This document shows positions 1-7,452 of a stretch of 12,359 bases of DNA, piece by piece. The notes under the pieces are model-generated. The model saw only the letters and a list, made by a program, of their open reading frames with translations, did not search any database and was not told the origin of the DNA. Position 1 is the first letter of the stretch. Each line of letters starts with the position of its first letter. Position numbers and translations under genes: made by a program. Source of the DNA: Selenomonadaceae bacterium (GTDB lineage Bacteria; Bacillota; Negativicutes; Selenomonadales; Selenomonadaceae); NCBI GenBank assembly GCA_017484235.1, contig JAFUTM010000146.1:1-12359 (forward strand), in the 5' to 3' direction.

Positions 1-447
1 ATTTTCAATAATCGCAATGTCAATAATTATAATGTACACGTATTTCAGCAATTTAAACAGAGAAGAGCACTGTCAATTTATCGGGGAATCACCTTCACTC
101 GTGCAACCGGATATTCAAAACCTCACGATCATGAAGAATGGCTGGATAGTGAGGGTGTAGGTATTGGTCCTGCCTTTATGCTGCGTTGGAAGAAGCATTT
201 ATCAGGCCGGCTCTATGCTACCGGCGATTTCACTGGTAGCCTCATGTTTTATAATAAAGCACATCCAGCAGAAGGTCGAGCTTATGGATTTTTGTGGAGA
301 TTAGGACCAAGACTTTTATGGCAGTATAGTAAAAAAGATGCTGTTAGTCTTGGATATTCTATCAGTCATTTTTCAAATGGATTGCGGTCACACAATCCTG
401 GTTATAATGGTTTAGGATTTACGTTGAATTTTCAGCATCAATTTTAA
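1..447 (+). CDS. PagL-like lipid A 3-O-deacylase (acyloxyacyl hydrolase), 5'-truncated by the window
   Basis: The reading frame is open from base 1, so the start lies upstream and 148 C-terminal residues are visible. Aromatic-rich alternating stretches and a final Phe after FQHQ fit an outer-membrane beta-barrel with a BAM-type C-terminal signal. Fragment residues 121-136 read ISHFSNGLRSHNPGYN, which matches the H-x-S-N ... NPG-x-N signature of the PagL/acyloxyacyl hydrolase family. In that family the His and Ser (here H123 and S125) are catalytic and remove an ester-linked acyl chain from lipid A. I could not place the family's catalytic Glu with confidence; the position 12 residues after the Ser is Gly here. 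The next gene starts 27 bases downstream, so the two may be co-transcribed. The signal peptide and N-terminal strands cannot be judged. Confidence 0.72.
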   Translation: MFNNRNVNNYNVHVFQQFKQRRALSIYRGITFTRATGYSKPHDHEEWLDSEGVGIGPAFMLRWKKHLSGRLYATGDFTGSLMFYNKAHPAEGRAYGFLWRLGPRLLWQYSKKDAVSLGYSISHFSNGLRSHNPGYNGLGFTLNFQHQF

Positions 448-474
448 TAATATTTGACAAGTAGGAGAATTGTT

Positions 475-1170
475 ATGTTGACAAAAGTATTATTTAAAGA
501 CAGAAGGCCAAATGCAAGTCGTCTAATTGATTATGGTTTTGAAAAAGATGAAAATGGGTACGTTTATCGAACAGCAATTGCTAAAGGTCAAATGCAATTG
601 ACGGTAAAGATAAATGAGGCAGCTGATGTGGAGACGGAAATAATAGATAATGAATCTGGTGAAGAATATGTACTTCATTTAGTTGATGCTGCTGAAGGTG
701 GTTTCGTTGGTGTCATTAAAGAAGAATACGAAAATATTCTTCGGAAGATAGAAGCCTCTTGCTTTGATAAAGACATATTTAAAAGTGAACAGGCACGACA
801 AATTATTGAATATGTACGTGAAAAATATCAAGATGAGCTTGAATATCTTTGGGATCAATTTCCAAAGTATGCAGTTTGTCGGCGTAAAGACAGTCGCAAA
901 TGGTATGCTATATTGCTTACCATTCCGCAAGAGAAACTTGGAATGGCCGGCAATGACCTCATTGAAATACTGGATCTTCGAGTTAAGCCTGCAGAACTTG
1001 ATGAAATCCTTGACGAACGTAAATACTTTTTTGGCTATCACATGAATAAGAGGAACTGGCTGACTATTTGTCTCAACAATACTGTACCGAAAGAAGAAAT
1101 TTTTAATCGAATTGATGCAAGTTATGAGCTTGCTGCTAAAAAGAAGTCGTCAACTGTTAAACCTGTTTGA
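475..1170 (+). CDS. MmcQ/YjbR family (DUF419) protein with an extra N-terminal domain
   Basis: The start at ATG 475 is set by an AGGAG site at 463-467. A TTG at 454 is also in frame, but a start there would put the ribosome site inside the gene. The product is 231 aa. Residues about 115-222 form the MmcQ/YjbR fold, whose structure is CyaY-like and which is often called DNA-binding without a proven role. Typical signatures are FPKYAVCRRKDSRKWYA (129-145) and YFFGYHMNKRNWLTICL (184-200). Residues 1-105 form an additional alpha/beta region, with YVLHLVDAAEGGFVGVI around 65-81, as I recall for the longer clostridial and Veillonella-type members. Stand-alone YjbR proteins are about 120 aa, so the length is roughly double. 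The molecular function is unknown. No promoter was recognised in the short upstream gap. Confidence 0.85.
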   Translation: MLTKVLFKDRRPNASRLIDYGFEKDENGYVYRTAIAKGQMQLTVKINEAADVETEIIDNESGEEYVLHLVDAAEGGFVGVIKEEYENILRKIEASCFDKDIFKSEQARQIIEYVREKYQDELEYLWDQFPKYAVCRRKDSRKWYAILLTIPQEKLGMAGNDLIEILDLRVKPAELDEILDERKYFFGYHMNKRNWLTICLNNTVPKEEIFNRIDASYELAAKKKSSTVKPV

Positions 1171-1266
1171 TTATTCTCATTCTTATGTTTAGTGCATATT
1201 CGTTTGTTTTGTGACTCAATTTTATTTTTCATTATTCTTTATTATTTGATTTGTGGTGGTAAACTT

Positions 1267-1896
1267 ATGAAAATGATAGTCGGGCTGGGTAATCCTGGTT
1301 CCGAATATGCAAATACCAAACATAATGTTGGATTTATGTTGGTTGATGCAATCGCCAAAGAAATAGGTATTGACACGTGGCGTGAAAAGTTTAATGCGCT
1401 TATTTCTGATACTTTTGTCAATGGAGAAAAAATACTGCTGGTGAAGCCGCAGACGTTTATGAATTTGAGTGGTGAAGCTGTTCGCCCAATAATGGACTAT
1501 TATAAATTAACGGTTGATGACGTGGTTGTAGCACACGATGATATGGATTTAGCCGTTGGTATTATTAGATTGCGTCCAAAAGGAAGTGGCGGCGGACATC
1601 ACGGCATTGAATCCATAATTCAACATCTTAATGGCAATGAAAACTTTGCACGTGTCAGAATAGGAATTGGCCGTCCACCTATAAATGAGCAGTTAATGCC
1701 TCAGAGTCAAAGTCCATATGCTATTTCTAAGGTCAACCGTCACGTACTCTCACCATTTAATGAAGAAGATGCTTCTAAAATCAAAGAAGCTATCAAATAT
1801 CTTGTACCTGCAACACTTTGCATTGTCCAGGAAGGCATTAATAATGCAATGAATAAATATAATCCTAAAAAGAAGAAATTGGACGATGTTGGATAA
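1267..1896 (+). CDS. pth: Peptidyl-tRNA hydrolase
   Basis: This cytosolic enzyme hydrolyses the ester bond of peptidyl-tRNAs that drop off ribosomes and so recycles tRNA. The start is ATG 1267 (MKMIVGLGNPG), with a weak GGTGGT site at 1255-1260. A longer in-frame reading from GTG 1192 adds a non-homologous leader and is not favoured. The length of 209 aa is normal. Conserved elements are GLGNPG (6-11, with N9), the catalytic-base region TKHNVGF (H19), PQTFMNLSG (N66), the HDDMDL acid motif (90-95) and the phosphate-binding K105 and R131. The usual GGHNG(L/I)KxI segment instead reads GGHHGIESI (109-117). This replaces the Asn equivalent to E. coli N114 with His and the following Lys with Glu. 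The DUF262 gene follows after 30 bases. Confidence 0.97.
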   Translation: MKMIVGLGNPGSEYANTKHNVGFMLVDAIAKEIGIDTWREKFNALISDTFVNGEKILLVKPQTFMNLSGEAVRPIMDYYKLTVDDVVVAHDDMDLAVGIIRLRPKGSGGGHHGIESIIQHLNGNENFARVRIGIGRPPINEQLMPQSQSPYAISKVNRHVLSPFNEEDASKIKEAIKYLVPATLCIVQEGINNAMNKYNPKKKKLDDVG

Positions 1897-1926
1897 CTCG
1901 CAATCATAATAGGAGATGCAACTTTT

Positions 1927-4053
1927 GTGGACGTAGGTAAAGAAAGATTAACAGATTTTATAGGCGATAAAAGAATATTTATTATTCCTGTATATCAAAG
2001 AAATTACGATTGGCAACAAGATAATTGTAAGCGAATGTTTGATGATATTGAACGCATAATCAAAGCAAATCGCCCACACTTTTTTGGTACGTTTGTCTAT
2101 CAGCATATTCCAACTGTCGGTCAATACCAAAAATTTATTATTATTGATGGACAACAAAGATTAACAAGTACTATACTTCTTGCCAAAGCACTATATGATT
2201 CTACCAATGACGAAGAACTTCGTGATAACATTAAATCGAGTTTGTGGAAACATTCTAAAGGCAAGACAACATATAATTTTAAATTAAAGCCTTTGGAATA
2301 TGATCGTAATATTTTTGAGAAGCTTATTGATTGTGATAAATTTGATGAAAATATTTTTTCCGAAGAAGATAAATCAAGTAGTATATATCATAACTATAAA
2401 TTTTTTAAAGAACTAGTAAATAGCAGCTCATTTGATGTTAGTCAGATTTTCGATGCAATTTATGGATTAGAAGTTGTAGGCATTCTACTTGATAAAGAAA
2501 ATCCACAAGAAATATTTGAATCCCTAAATTCAACTGGGTTAGATTTATCTAATAATGATTTAATTAGAAATTATCTGCTTATGCCTTTGACAGATACCGA
2601 TTATCAAGAAGAATTATACAAAAAATATTGGCTTCAATTAGAAAAATTAATTAATCCAGATAATATGGAATTATTTATAACTCATTATCTGATTACAAAA
2701 CGTCGATCAGATTCAATAATACAAAACGATAAAAAAGCACGCCTTTCAATTAAAAATCTTTATCGTTCATTTAAAGAATATTTTGAAGACGATAAAAATT
2801 TTAATAAAAATCAAAATAAAATTGAAGATTTTTTTAAAGATATGCTCCGCTATGCAAATTTTTATAAGCATTTTTTATTTAATGAAAATACTGTTTTTTC
2901 GAAATTGTCTAAGCTCGATAAAAAGTTTTATGAATTAATGTATCTACTGGATTCTTTACATTCACCTATAATTTTAATGTATCTTTATGATAAATATGAT
3001 GAGGGTAAGATTAATGAAGATACATTTTTAAAATTTATAGATGTTCTTATATCTTTCACCTTTAGAGCTAAGATATGTAGGACTAAAGTCATTTCTTCTC
3101 AATTTGCTGGAAATGTTATTAACAAACTGGACGATATGGATATTAACAACAATAGCATAGAAGATTTTTGGGACGTAATAACATTTGGCAAGGGCAATTA
3201 CGCTTTTCCAAAAGATAAACAATTCTCAGACGCTTTAATAAACGAATCACTTTACACAACTATTAAAAGTGACGGCTGTAAATATCTCTTATATTCTTTA
3301 GAGCTTAATTCCGGTCATTCAAAAGAAATACCGTCATATGATAAAAGTTCAATTGAGCATATAATACCACAAAAATTGAATAATGATTGGAAAAAATATC
3401 TAAATTCTAAAAATGATTTTGAAATTTATCGTCAATACCTTCACACTTTGGGAAACTTAACATTGACAAATTATAATGAAAAGTTGCAAAATGTTAATTT
3501 TAATACAAAGAAAGAAGAGTATATTCAATCCAACTATTATTATACAAAAGAATTATCAGCATATAATGATTGGACCTCTAAACAAATTCGTCTCAGAGCA
3601 GAAAAGTTGGCTAATCTGGCACTTAAGATTTGGATTCTACCAGAAAAATATAATAAAAATTTACCAGTATCAGAAAAAATTTTTAATTTGGATTCAGACT
3701 CTGATTTATTTAAAGGTACTCAACTAGATACTGTTTCAATTTTTGGCAAAGATAAGCATATAAAATATTGGAGTCATTTTCTTATTGAAATTTCTAAACA
3801 ATTCTATACTATAGACAAAAATCTTTTCAAACAAGCTGTTTCAAAAGACAATGTTCCAATGCGTTCTATTTTGCTTTCGACTTCTAAATATAATTCAATG
3901 AGGTCATTTGCATTAGATAATGAGTTGTATATTTGTACTAATTTTAGCGCGATAGATATTTTCAAGATTATTAGAGCAATCGTAAAAAACTTTGATTCTA
4001 TCAGCAAAACTAACTTTAAAGATGATATATGGTTTACACTTAAAAATAATTAA
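1927..4053 (+). CDS. DUF262-DUF1524 (GmrSD/SspE-type) predicted restriction nuclease
   Basis: The start is GTG 1927, 10 bases after AGGAGA (1911-1916), giving 708 aa. The N-terminal DUF262 (GmrS/ParB-like NTPase) domain has PVYQRNYDW (21-29) and the nucleotide-binding IIDGQQRLTS (72-81), followed by FESLNSTGLDLSNND (197-211). The DUF1524 (GmrD, HNH/His-Me type) nuclease domain has SSIEHIIPQKLNNDW (474-488) with H478, and LHTLGNLTLTNYN (505-517). Both active cores look intact. GmrSD relatives cut modified DNA (glucosylated hydroxymethylcytosine for GmrSD, phosphorothioate for SspE); this protein's substrate is unknown. A third domain of about 130 aa follows residue 575. Base content is very low: 12 G+C of 60 at 2341-2400, against 26 of 60 in pth (1561-1620) and 29 of 60 in the next gene (4561-4620). 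This suggests horizontal acquisition. Confidence 0.88.
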   Translation: MDVGKERLTDFIGDKRIFIIPVYQRNYDWQQDNCKRMFDDIERIIKANRPHFFGTFVYQHIPTVGQYQKFIIIDGQQRLTSTILLAKALYDSTNDEELRDNIKSSLWKHSKGKTTYNFKLKPLEYDRNIFEKLIDCDKFDENIFSEEDKSSSIYHNYKFFKELVNSSSFDVSQIFDAIYGLEVVGILLDKENPQEIFESLNSTGLDLSNNDLIRNYLLMPLTDTDYQEELYKKYWLQLEKLINPDNMELFITHYLITKRRSDSIIQNDKKARLSIKNLYRSFKEYFEDDKNFNKNQNKIEDFFKDMLRYANFYKHFLFNENTVFSKLSKLDKKFYELMYLLDSLHSPIILMYLYDKYDEGKINEDTFLKFIDVLISFTFRAKICRTKVISSQFAGNVINKLDDMDINNNSIEDFWDVITFGKGNYAFPKDKQFSDALINESLYTTIKSDGCKYLLYSLELNSGHSKEIPSYDKSSIEHIIPQKLNNDWKKYLNSKNDFEIYRQYLHTLGNLTLTNYNEKLQNVNFNTKKEEYIQSNYYYTKELSAYNDWTSKQIRLRAEKLANLALKIWILPEKYNKNLPVSEKIFNLDSDSDLFKGTQLDTVSIFGKDKHIKYWSHFLIEISKQFYTIDKNLFKQAVSKDNVPMRSILLSTSKYNSMRSFALDNELYICTNFSAIDIFKIIRAIVKNFDSISKTNFKDDIWFTLKNN

Positions 4054-4074
4054 ATTTGTGGAGTTGTTAATCAT

Positions 4075-5316
4075 TTGAAACATACAATAACGGCACTTTA
4101 TGCTGATGAAAATGGTGAAATATACGACGCAGCCGGAATAGGTGGTATTGGACGCGTTGGAAACGACATAGTAACATTGACACCAGAAGATTTAATAAAA
4201 CTGCCGGACAGTGCTGATTTGATGTTTTTGCCAGATAGGCAAGCCGTTGGAATTACAAAATCTGGCAAACTCACAACAATTGATGGGCAAGCTGTATCTG
4301 CAATTCTACCTGCTGGATATACACGAACTCATTTTCCGGCCTATAAGGTCCATTCGCAACTAAAACCTTTACCACTATATGGTTATACTGCAGTTGTGCT
4401 TTATCGTGATGATTTATATACTACAGCAATTTATACTGATAAAAACGATAAATGGGATCCTATTCATTACAATACACGTGACCTTAAAAAGCTCGTTCAG
4501 CGTACTAAAAAAAATCTGCCCAATAATCGTATTGTTGAACAAGTGGCGAATTGCTCACTAAAGTGGCACTGCTGCACCGCGCAGAATTTATTTTATCGTC
4601 GTTGGGAAGCAGGAATTCCAACATCACCAACTTGTAATGCTAACTGTCTCGGTTGTATATCACTTCAGCCGGCTGAGTGTTGTCCATCGCCTCAAAGCCG
4701 CATTAAATTTAAACCAACTGTAAAAGAAATTTCTGATGTTGGAATATATCATCTTGAAACTGCACCAGAGGCCATTATCAGTTTTGGTCAAGGCTGCGAA
4801 GGTGAGCCGGCTTTAATGGCAGACACCATTTCTGAAGCTATAAAGATTATTCGATCGAATACTAAACGCGGGCAGATTAATATAAACTCCAACGCTGGCT
4901 TTACTGCTGGAATAAAAAAGATTGTCGATGCCGGTCTGGATTCGATTCGTGTATCGATTATCAGTGCACGCGAGGACAGTTATAATGCTTATTATAAGGC
5001 AGGTTATCAACTCCAAAATGTCAAAGAGTCAATTAAATATGCCCTCAATAAAAATGTTTATGTTTCATTGAATATGCTTTATTTTCCAGGCTTCAATGAT
5101 CGCGCTGAAGAATTAGACGGCTGGCTTAAATTTTTTGATGAATTGCCTGTTCATATGATTCAAGTGCGCAATTTAAATATAGATCCAGATATATTTCTTA
5201 CTGCAATGCCTCCTCAAAATGGTGAAATAATTGGTACTAAAAATTTTTTGCAGAATATTAAGTCACGCTTTTCAAACTTGCAAATTGGAAGTTTTAGTCA
5301 TTATATTAATTTATAA
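4075..5316 (+). CDS. Radical SAM protein with N-terminal extension and extra cysteines
   Basis: The start is probably TTG 4075, 11 bases after TGGAG (4059-4063); the N-terminus reads MKHTITALYADENGE. The product is 413 aa. Residues about 183-400 form a radical SAM barrel. C187, C191 and C194 (CNANCLGC) give the canonical CxxxCxxC that holds the SAM-binding 4Fe-4S cluster. FGQGCEGEP (238-245) is the GGE-like SAM-contact motif, and later strands include QININ (267-271) and DSIRVSIIS (289-297). The first 180 residues form a separate domain with no motif I recognise. Five more cysteines flank the cluster loop: C160, C166 and C167 (NCSLKWHCC) and C202 and C203 (ECCPS). No classical SPASM tail is seen. 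The gap to the preceding gene is 21 bases and to the next 25, which suggests an operon. The substrate is unknown. Confidence 0.87.
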   Translation: MKHTITALYADENGEIYDAAGIGGIGRVGNDIVTLTPEDLIKLPDSADLMFLPDRQAVGITKSGKLTTIDGQAVSAILPAGYTRTHFPAYKVHSQLKPLPLYGYTAVVLYRDDLYTTAIYTDKNDKWDPIHYNTRDLKKLVQRTKKNLPNNRIVEQVANCSLKWHCCTAQNLFYRRWEAGIPTSPTCNANCLGCISLQPAECCPSPQSRIKFKPTVKEISDVGIYHLETAPEAIISFGQGCEGEPALMADTISEAIKIIRSNTKRGQININSNAGFTAGIKKIVDAGLDSIRVSIISAREDSYNAYYKAGYQLQNVKESIKYALNKNVYVSLNMLYFPGFNDRAEELDGWLKFFDELPVHMIQVRNLNIDPDIFLTAMPPQNGEIIGTKNFLQNIKSRFSNLQIGSFSHYINL

Positions 5317-5341
5317 TAAAAATTATAAATGGGTGAGTAAT

Positions 5342-6643
5342 ATGATCTTTACAAGAGGTACAAGAGACAAAATTGATAAATATTGCGATATCAATCAACT
5401 TATAACATTAAAAATGCAAATTCAAGGTCCTGCTGTATATGATTTTTGCTGCTTTGGTGTCGATAAAGACAATAAATTATCTGACGACAGATATATGGTT
5501 TTTTATAATCAGATTAATTCGCCTAATAATGAAATTACATACAAAGAAATTCCAGCAGGAGCAGAATTTTATGTTCAACTCAATAATATTCCTGACACTA
5601 TTCAAAAACTCGTATTTACCGGCAGCATTGACGGCAATGGAAAAATGAGTGATATTTCTTCTCATAAAATTTCCATTGAACAAAACGGTCAAAAAATCAT
5701 TGAGGCTGAATTTAACGGCTCAGATTTTCAAAAAGAAAAAGCCATTACTTCTATTGAAGTGTATCGAAAAAATGGCTGGCGGTTTAATATCGTTGCAAGA
5801 GGATTTGACGGCGGATTAGATAAATTATTGTCATTCTATGGCGGTGAACAGGCTGACTCGCTTAACAACGTTACAATTAATAATGAAATAAATGTTAAAC
5901 ACGAGGATAAAAAACGTGAGGTAAAATCTGCGATTCAAAAAGTACCTCTCGAAAAGAAAATTCAAGAAGGTGCCCCAAAATTAATTTCACTTGTTAAACC
6001 TCTTAAAGTTGAGTTGGAAAAGAGAAATCTACAAAATATTGTTGCTAGAGTTGCTTTAGTTCTTGATAAATCTGGTTCTATGGATGACAGTTATGAAGAT
6101 GGAACTGTCCAAGAAATTGTAAATAAAATCCTTCCAATAGCTGTTCAATTCGACGATAATGGGGATCTAGATTTTTGGATTTATGCTGATGAAGCAGAAC
6201 GTCGTCCCTCCGTGAATATGCAAAATTATGAAACGGCAGTTTCAAGTACTCAAAAAGGATTCTTTAAAGCAATTTTTTCATCGTTTGGAATTGGAAACAA
6301 TGAACCGGTAGTAATTAAAGAAGTAATTGACGAATACAAAAATAGTGACTTGCCTGCATATATAATATTTATTACCGATGGTGGAATTTATAAAACTGAA
6401 GAAATAAAAAGGCTGTTGATTGAAGCCTCAAAACTGCCGATTTTTTGGCAGTTTGTCGGGGTACGTGGTAGTAATTACGGTATTCTTGAACATCTTGATA
6501 CAATGGAAAGCAGATATATTGATAATGCTAATTTCTTTGCGTTAGATGATTTTAAATCTGTTTCTAATTCTGAATTGTACTCTCGTTTATTAAATGAATT
6601 TCCAACTTGGCTTAAAGAAATCAAGACTAAAAATATTATATAA
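5342..6643 (+). CDS. TerD domain plus von Willebrand A domain (TerF-like) protein
   Basis: ATG 5342 is preferred. A longer frame from 5231 would overlap the radical SAM gene by 86 bases and add a non-homologous leader. GGTGAG (5332-5337) is a close-set ribosome site. The product is 433 aa with no signal peptide, so it is cytosolic. Residues about 1-160 are a TerD domain. DKDNKLSDDRYMVFYNQ (41-57) is its calcium-binding core, and FNGSDFQKEKAITSIEVYRKNGWRF (124-148) its C-terminal strand region. A charged linker follows (about 185-230). The vWA domain (about 234-425) carries the MIDAS DKSGS (D242, S244, S246) and TDGG (D346), so metal binding looks intact. TerD-vWA fusions are called TerF in tellurite-resistance (ter) operons. 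No terA, terB, terC or terZ is present here. The function is probably scaffolding or metal sensing in a stress response, by inference. Confidence 0.9.
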   Translation: MIFTRGTRDKIDKYCDINQLITLKMQIQGPAVYDFCCFGVDKDNKLSDDRYMVFYNQINSPNNEITYKEIPAGAEFYVQLNNIPDTIQKLVFTGSIDGNGKMSDISSHKISIEQNGQKIIEAEFNGSDFQKEKAITSIEVYRKNGWRFNIVARGFDGGLDKLLSFYGGEQADSLNNVTINNEINVKHEDKKREVKSAIQKVPLEKKIQEGAPKLISLVKPLKVELEKRNLQNIVARVALVLDKSGSMDDSYEDGTVQEIVNKILPIAVQFDDNGDLDFWIYADEAERRPSVNMQNYETAVSSTQKGFFKAIFSSFGIGNNEPVVIKEVIDEYKNSDLPAYIIFITDGGIYKTEEIKRLLIEASKLPIFWQFVGVRGSNYGILEHLDTMESRYIDNANFFALDDFKSVSNSELYSRLLNEFPTWLKEIKTKNII

Positions 6644-6689
6644 AAGTGACATTTAATTATTAGATTAAACATATGGAGGAAATGTAAAT

Positions 6690-7361
6690 ATGCGAATACT
6701 TTTAGCAGAAGATGATAAACGGCTTGGCAATCTGGTTCAGTATATGCTGGAGCAAAATAAATTTTCAGTAGAATGGATAACCAATGGAGCTGATATTTAT
6801 GAATATGCAATGTATTCCGAGTATGATATATTAGTTTTAGATTGGATGATGCCTGGTGAAAATGGTATTGATGCTTGTCGAAGATTACGTGACAACGGGT
6901 ATGAGAAAGCCATTTTAATCCTGACCGCGAAAGATTCTATCGAAGACAGAGTTGCCGGATTAGATGCTGGTGCTGATGATTATTTAGTCAAGCCTTTTGA
7001 GTTTGCTGAACTTTTAGCCAGACTTCGCGCACTCGGCAGACGCAGCACACAAAAAATTCAGCAGGAAGTCATCGACATTGGCGATTTCAATTTGAACCGT
7101 ACAACCAAAATACTTAAAAAGAACAATCAAGTTATCCAGCTTTCGCCGCGTGAGTTTCAAATATTCGACCTGCTCGCTCAAAATCTCGGAGTTGTCGTAC
7201 CACGCGATATTATATTAGATCGAATTTGGGGCTTAGAACGTGACATAACTTCTAATAATATAGATTCATATATGAAGATTTTACGTAAAAAGCTCCAGGA
7301 AGTTGACGGCAAAATTTCTATCAAGACTATTCGCGGCATTGGTTATCGTCTCGAAGTTTGA
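6690..7361 (+). CDS. OmpR/PhoB-family response regulator (orphan in this window)
   Basis: The start is ATG 6690, 9 bases after GGAGGA (6675-6680). The 223-aa length is typical of the family. The receiver domain spans 1-115: acidic pocket E7, D8 and D9, phospho-acceptor D51 (LVLDWMMPG), T79 and K101 (VKPFE). The winged-helix DNA-binding domain spans about 128-223 and has LSPREFQIFDLLA (151-163) and IKTIRGIGYRLEV (211-223). All phosphotransfer residues are present, so it should be activated by a histidine kinase. None lies upstream or downstream here: it sits 46 bases after the TerD-vWA gene and before an independently promoted DUF2225 gene. Its targets cannot be told from the sequence. Read-through from the TerD-vWA gene is possible because I see no terminator between them. 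Confidence 0.95.
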   Translation: MRILLAEDDKRLGNLVQYMLEQNKFSVEWITNGADIYEYAMYSEYDILVLDWMMPGENGIDACRRLRDNGYEKAILILTAKDSIEDRVAGLDAGADDYLVKPFEFAELLARLRALGRRSTQKIQQEVIDIGDFNLNRTTKILKKNNQVIQLSPREFQIFDLLAQNLGVVVPRDIILDRIWGLERDITSNNIDSYMKILRKKLQEVDGKISIKTIRGIGYRLEV

Positions 7362-7382
7362 ATTAAATAATCGTCATTTTTG

Positions 7383-7411
7383 TTGACAAAAATATATACG
7401 AATAGTAAAAT
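7383..7411 (+). promoter_or_regulatory. Sigma-A-type promoter for the DUF2225 gene
   Basis: A perfect -35 TTGACA (7383-7388) is followed after exactly 17 bases by TAAAAT (7406-7411). It lies in the 91-base gap before the DUF2225 gene and predicts a leader of roughly 30-35 bases. It would make that gene and the following flavoprotein gene a separate unit from the response regulator upstream. Confidence 0.75.
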
Positions 7412-7452
7412 TAATATAAATTATTATCAAAAATCAGATATGGAGTGATAAA

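Noticed and set aside
454..474. Earlier TTG start for the MmcQ/YjbR gene
   Set aside because: The AGGAG ribosome site (463-467) lies inside this extension, so ATG 475 is the real start.
679..1041. Antisense 120-codon open frame within the MmcQ/YjbR gene
   Set aside because: It overlaps a well-supported gene on the other strand and encodes Phe/Lys-rich low-complexity sequence.
1209..1238. Possible promoter before pth (TTGTGA ... TATTCT)
   Set aside because: Both boxes are weak and the region is uniformly T-rich, so such matches are expected by chance.
1192..1266. Earlier GTG start for pth, adding a hydrophobic leader
   Set aside because: Pth is cytosolic and begins at the MKMIVGLGNPG region; the extra 25 residues are translated AT-rich intergenic sequence.
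5231..5341. Longer N-terminus of the TerD-vWA protein overlapping the radical SAM gene
   Set aside because: The TerD domain begins at ATG 5342, which has its own ribosome site; the overlap portion is an out-of-frame reading of the radical SAM gene.
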